Assembly (NCBI GenBank): GCA_003165615.1
Contig: PLWR01000125.1
Location: 1-15,176 of the forward strand
Source: Acidobacteriota bacterium
GTDB lineage: Bacteria; Acidobacteriota; Terriglobia; UBA7540
Direction of reading: 5' to 3'
Length of the DNA: 15,176 nucleotides
Of the stretch, positions 12,721 to 15,176 are shown one piece after another. The notes below the pieces were generated by a model. It saw nothing but the letters and a program-made list of their open reading frames with translations, was not told the DNA's origin and did no database searches. The stretch's first letter is position 1, and each line of letters begins with the position of its first letter. A program made the translations under genes and the position numbers.

Positions 12721-14658
12721 TCATTCTCGCATGAAGGCCTTCACGTCTTCCAGTCGATTCGTCTTGTGGTAAGGGGGGAGACTTTCCAGAAAGACCTTGC
12801 CGTAAGGCATGCGCATCAGGCGGTGGTCAAGCATCACCAGGATGCCCCGGTCGGTTTCACTGCGGATGAGCCTGCCGAAACCTTGTTTGAGCGTGATAAC
12901 CGCTTGCGGCACCTGGTAATCGGTAAAAGCGTTGCCGCCTTCTTCATTAATCTGCCGGATGCGCGCCGCCGTGACGGGGTCAGTGGGGACGGCGAAGGGC
13001 AGGCGATCGATCAGCACCGCGCTTAATTGCTCACCCTGCACATCCACGCCCTGCCAGAACGAACTGGTGCCGAAAAGCACGGCGTGGGGAGTTGAGCGGA
13101 AGCTGTCCAGCAGTTGCGTCCGCGGCATCGAACCTTGAATCAGCAGGGGATACTTCAAGCGCGGCCGTACACGTTCGAAAACATCGCGCATTTGCGCGTA
13201 GGAAGTGAAAAGCACAAAGGCGCGGCCGCGCGTGGTCTTCAGCAATTGCACGATTTCTTCCGCGGCCAGGCGCCCGAAATCCGGCTGGCGCGGGTCAGGC
13301 AAGTGTATAGGGGTATAGAGCAGCGACTGGTGGGCGTAATCAAAGTGGGAGTCGAGAATACGTTCTTTGGCGTTTTGGACTCCCAGCCGGCGCTTGAGGA
13401 AATCAAACGTTCCGCCCACTGCCAGCGTCGCCGAGGTCAGGACAACGGTCTCCACCTGCTCAAACAGCCGCTGGCGCAGCAACGTGGAAACGTCGATGGG
13501 TGTGGCCTGCATGAAGACGCCGCGTCCGCGCCGCTCCCACCAATACACCATGTTACGCTCGTGACTTTCCAGCACCACTTCCAGAGTGGCGCGCAGCTCC
13601 AGGGCGCGTCTCATCACATTGTTGATCTCTTCCGGGCGCTCGGGCACGCGGCTGAGTTCCGTTTGCAGAAGCATGAGCGCGTTGGTCAAGCCGGAGTAAG
13701 CCCCGCGATTGACTTCCAAAAAACTCTCGCGATTGTCGAAATTGGACCGCCCTTCCGTGCGCGGGAAAAGCTCGAAGAACAAGTCGGCGCGGCGCCGCAG
13801 TTCCCCCACGGCGGACAGTACTTCGTGGCTCTTGATGGCCTTCATGCGCAACGTCGCTTCCGTGTCGCGCGCCAGTTCCTCCACGCGGTAGTTGCTAATT
13901 TCCACGCCGAAGTACTGCGTGGCCACGTCTTCCATCTCATGGGCTTCATCGAACACCAGCGCCGCGTAATCCGGCAGCAGAGCGGCATAATCATTCTGGC
14001 GCAGGGCAAGGTCGGCGAAAAACAAGTGGTGGTTCACGATCAGCAGGTCGGACTCCGCCGCGCGCTGATGCATCTGCGTGATGAAGCAGCGCTCGAATTG
14101 CTGGCACTTTTGCCCCGTGCAGGCCTCGCGCCGGGCGTCCACCTTTTTCCAGAGCTCGCTTGCGTCCGGCAGCCAGCGCAATTCCGCCCGGTCGCCGGTT
14201 TCGGTGGTTTCCTCCCATTTCCGCAGCTTCGGGTATTGCTCCACCTCGTCCATGCCGTCCAGGACGGGCTGCTTCTCCATGTCGTAGAGTTTTTGCCGGC
14301 AGAGATAGTTCTGGCGCCCCTTCATCAGGGTGACGCGCATCTGCGGAAACATCTTCTTGAGAAAAGGAACGTCTTTGTAGAAGAGTTGCTCCTGAAGGTT
14401 TTTGGTTCCCGTGGAGATCACCGTCCGCAAACCGCTGCGCAACAGCGGCACAAGGTATGCCAGCGTCTTGCCCGTCCCGGTGCCCGCTTCCACAATAAGG
14501 TGCTGGCGATTTTCCAGCGCCGACTCCACATTCTCCGCCATCTCCAGTTGCCCTGGACGGAATTCGTAATTCGGATGGTGGCGCGCCAGCCACCCCCCGG
14601 GAGCAAAGACTTTGTCGAGGGGGACCTTGTCCGTCGTCTTCTGGTTCGTAGAAGCCAT
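12721..14658 (-). CDS. DinG/XPD-family ATP-dependent helicase with Fe-S cluster
   Basis: 645 aa from the ATG at 14658 (a TTG three codons upstream is also possible). It is a superfamily 2 5'-3' DNA helicase of the DinG/YoaA type acting on R-loops, forks or repair intermediates. Numbering from the TTG, Walker A AGTGTGKT is at 61-68, the four Fe-S cysteines are Cys123, Cys183, Cys188 and Cys194 (YLCRQK; CTGQKCQQFERC), VNHHLF is at 211-216, the DEAH box is at 240-243, and motif VI QGFGRLIR is near residue 600. The upstream exonuclease domain of Gram-positive DinG is absent. SFWQGVDVQGEQLSAVLIDR is the typical motif V region. No good Shine-Dalgarno is visible; the region just upstream is a heptad-repeat array. 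Confidence 0.93.
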   Translation of the reverse strand: MASTNQKTTDKVPLDKVFAPGGWLARHHPNYEFRPGQLEMAENVESALENRQHLIVEAGTGTGKTLAYLVPLLRSGLRTVISTGTKNLQEQLFYKDVPFLKKMFPQMRVTLMKGRQNYLCRQKLYDMEKQPVLDGMDEVEQYPKLRKWEETTETGDRAELRWLPDASELWKKVDARREACTGQKCQQFERCFITQMHQRAAESDLLIVNHHLFFADLALRQNDYAALLPDYAALVFDEAHEMEDVATQYFGVEISNYRVEELARDTEATLRMKAIKSHEVLSAVGELRRRADLFFELFPRTEGRSNFDNRESFLEVNRGAYSGLTNALMLLQTELSRVPERPEEINNVMRRALELRATLEVVLESHERNMVYWWERRGRGVFMQATPIDVSTLLRQRLFEQVETVVLTSATLAVGGTFDFLKRRLGVQNAKERILDSHFDYAHQSLLYTPIHLPDPRQPDFGRLAAEEIVQLLKTTRGRAFVLFTSYAQMRDVFERVRPRLKYPLLIQGSMPRTQLLDSFRSTPHAVLFGTSSFWQGVDVQGEQLSAVLIDRLPFAVPTDPVTAARIRQINEEGGNAFTDYQVPQAVITLKQGFGRLIRSETDRGILVMLDHRLMRMPYGKVFLESLPPYHKTNRLEDVKAFMRE

Positions 14659-14667
14659 ATGATGCAA

Positions 14668-14791
14668 TCAGAAGTCAGCTATCAGCTTTCAGCGGTCAGT
14701 AGCGCCGACCTTCAGGTCGACACTGCTGTTAGCTATCATAGTTCAGAAGTCAGAATTCAAAAGTTTAAAGTGCAAAGGGTAAAGTGTAAAA
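14668..14791. repeat. Composite heptad/palindrome element upstream of dinG
   Basis: Five heptads in phase (TCAGAAG, TCAGCTA, TCAGCTT, TCAGCGG, TCAGTAG; 14668-14702) run directly into a CGACCTTCAGGTCG palindrome. About nine more follow (14729-14791: TTAGCTA, TCATAGT, TCAGAAG, TCAGAAT, TCAAAAG, TTTAAAG, TGCAAAG, GGTAAAG, TGTAAAA). Unlike the other elements, the two sides are in direct orientation. TATGAT on the - strand (14740-14735) could act as a repeat-derived -10 for dinG. The element fills most of the space between dinG and the broken toxin gene. Confidence 0.75.
14701..14722 (+). repeat. Third copy of the CCGACCTTCAGGTCGG-type palindrome
   Basis: It matches 851-872 at 21 of 22 positions (one G to A change in the right arm). 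Here it is a single unit, not an inverted pair, and is embedded between two heptad arrays. Confidence 0.8.
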
Positions 14792-14809
14792 CCAGAGCGT
14801 TGGTTTTAC
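14786..14809. repeat. Perfect 9-bp hairpin downstream of the broken toxin gene
   Basis: GTAAAACCA (14786-14794) and TGGTTTTAC (14801-14809) flank a six-base loop. It lies 10 bases beyond the stop of the toxin remnant. It is not followed by a clean T-run, although ACTTTACCCTTT follows on the - strand, so weak termination of the antitoxin transcript is conceivable. Confidence 0.5.
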
Positions 14810-14818
14810 GCCTCAATT

Positions 14819-14902
14819 CTAGCGATAGGTTGGACCCGGCACACGAGGGCGACCGATTAAAATAAGATAGTTGATGGGGCTGGTATCGGCAATGACGATC
14901 AT
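14819..14902 (-). pseudogene. Truncated DUF3368 (PIN-type) toxin remnant
   Basis: An ATG at 14902, 5 nt after the antitoxin stop, opens MIVIADTSPINYLILIG, which matches the start of DUF3368 PIN-like toxins, including the first acidic residue of the nuclease centre (Asp6) and the SPINYL helix. After codon 17 similarity ends (RPRVPGPTYR) and a TAG follows at codon 28. Intact relatives are, from recall, about 150 residues. The other two frames downstream show no continuation, and the next 150 bases are repeats up to dinG. This is therefore a deletion or replacement of the toxin body, not a simple frameshift. Confidence 0.75.
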
Positions 14903-14907
14903 CGGGC

Positions 14908-15176
14908 TTACTGGCTGTTGGCGGGTTGCTGCTGGAGTTCGGTCCGGGCAGGCCGCGCTACTTGGCGGGCTACGGCGCGATCATGTTCCAGGTCTTCCAG
15001 CGTATACGGCAGGAACGCTCCGTGCTCCTTCAAAAAGCCATGTACCTCCATGCGCGTTTCCAATCCGAGCAGTTGGCGAATATCGGCTTCCGTCATCCGA
15101 TCACTCCGGTAGCCTTCAAGCGCAAGGGCTTCCAAGGCGGCCCGCCCCAGGTCCTGCCCAGAGGTGGTAAGGACGG
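14908..15176 (-). CDS. UPF0175 family antitoxin (N-terminus outside window)
   Basis: The frame is open to the window edge (about 89 codons visible; an internal TTG at 15135 is not the start). The visible part reads GRAALEALALEGYRSDRMTE, then IRQLLGLETRMEVHGFLKEH and YTLEDLEHDRAVA, which is the helical core and conserved C-terminus of UPF0175 proteins. These are the antitoxin partners of DUF3368/PIN toxins and are assumed to bind their own promoter and neutralise the toxin. The toxin gene follows 5 nt downstream but is truncated, so this looks like an orphaned antitoxin. The C-terminus ends in a Gln/Pro-rich tail (TELQQQPANSQ). Confidence 0.85.
   Translation of the reverse strand, partial: VLTTSGQDLGRAALEALALEGYRSDRMTEADIRQLLGLETRMEVHGFLKEHGAFLPYTLEDLEHDRAVARQVARPARTELQQQPANSQ

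Noticed and set aside
13114..14865. A 583-codon open frame on the + strand
   Set aside because: It lies antisense to the whole dinG-like gene, which has every helicase motif in order; the + strand product has low-complexity His/Leu/Arg composition and runs into the heptad repeats.

Overview
The window looks like chromosome from a GC-rich Gram-negative bacterium, most likely an Acidobacteriota member. This is inference from recalled family distributions: a TPR protein ending in a characteristic C-terminal domain, a long HEAT-repeat protein with a Gly-rich linker, a secreted Cna-B-like/TPR protein, a DUF3037 plus HipA-like kinase pair, an acidic/basic histone-H1-like protein, and abundant short intergenic repeats. 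No rRNA, tRNA, IS element, phage or CRISPR locus was recognised.

Left part (1-4180): the 3' end of a + strand TPR gene faces a - strand pair, an 810-aa HEAT-repeat protein followed 8 nt later by a two-TM protein with a degenerate GGDEF domain. A paired palindromic repeat lies between the convergent ends. Next (4184-6513, all -): a histone-H1-like protein, a HipA-like kinase and a DUF3037 protein, probably read from one good promoter at about 6609-6635. A gene-free stretch (6514-7122) with several inverted repeats separates these from a + strand pair, dodecin and a small CPFC zinc-motif protein. Then come two - strand exported proteins (7628-9443), split by a clear intrinsic terminator.

Right part (9502-12568): queC, queE and queD, three consecutive preQ0 (queuosine precursor) biosynthesis genes, all on the - strand but not contiguous. 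A helical protein with a collagen-like Gly-X-Y tail sits between queE and queC and overlaps the queC start. A divergent small protein with a MYND-like cross-brace Cys/His pattern sits between queE and queD. Further right are a DinG/XPD-family Fe-S helicase and, at the edge, a UPF0175 antitoxin whose PIN-type (DUF3368) toxin partner is cut off after about 17 codons.

The unifying oddity is non-coding. At least six gene junctions carry arrays of degenerate 7-bp repeats, often in inverted orientation on the two sides of one spacer. These arrays abut the stop codons of queE and queD, encode the first residues of QueC, separate the kinase from DUF3037, and together with a CCGACCTTCAGGTCGG-type palindrome occupy the place where the body of the toxin should be.
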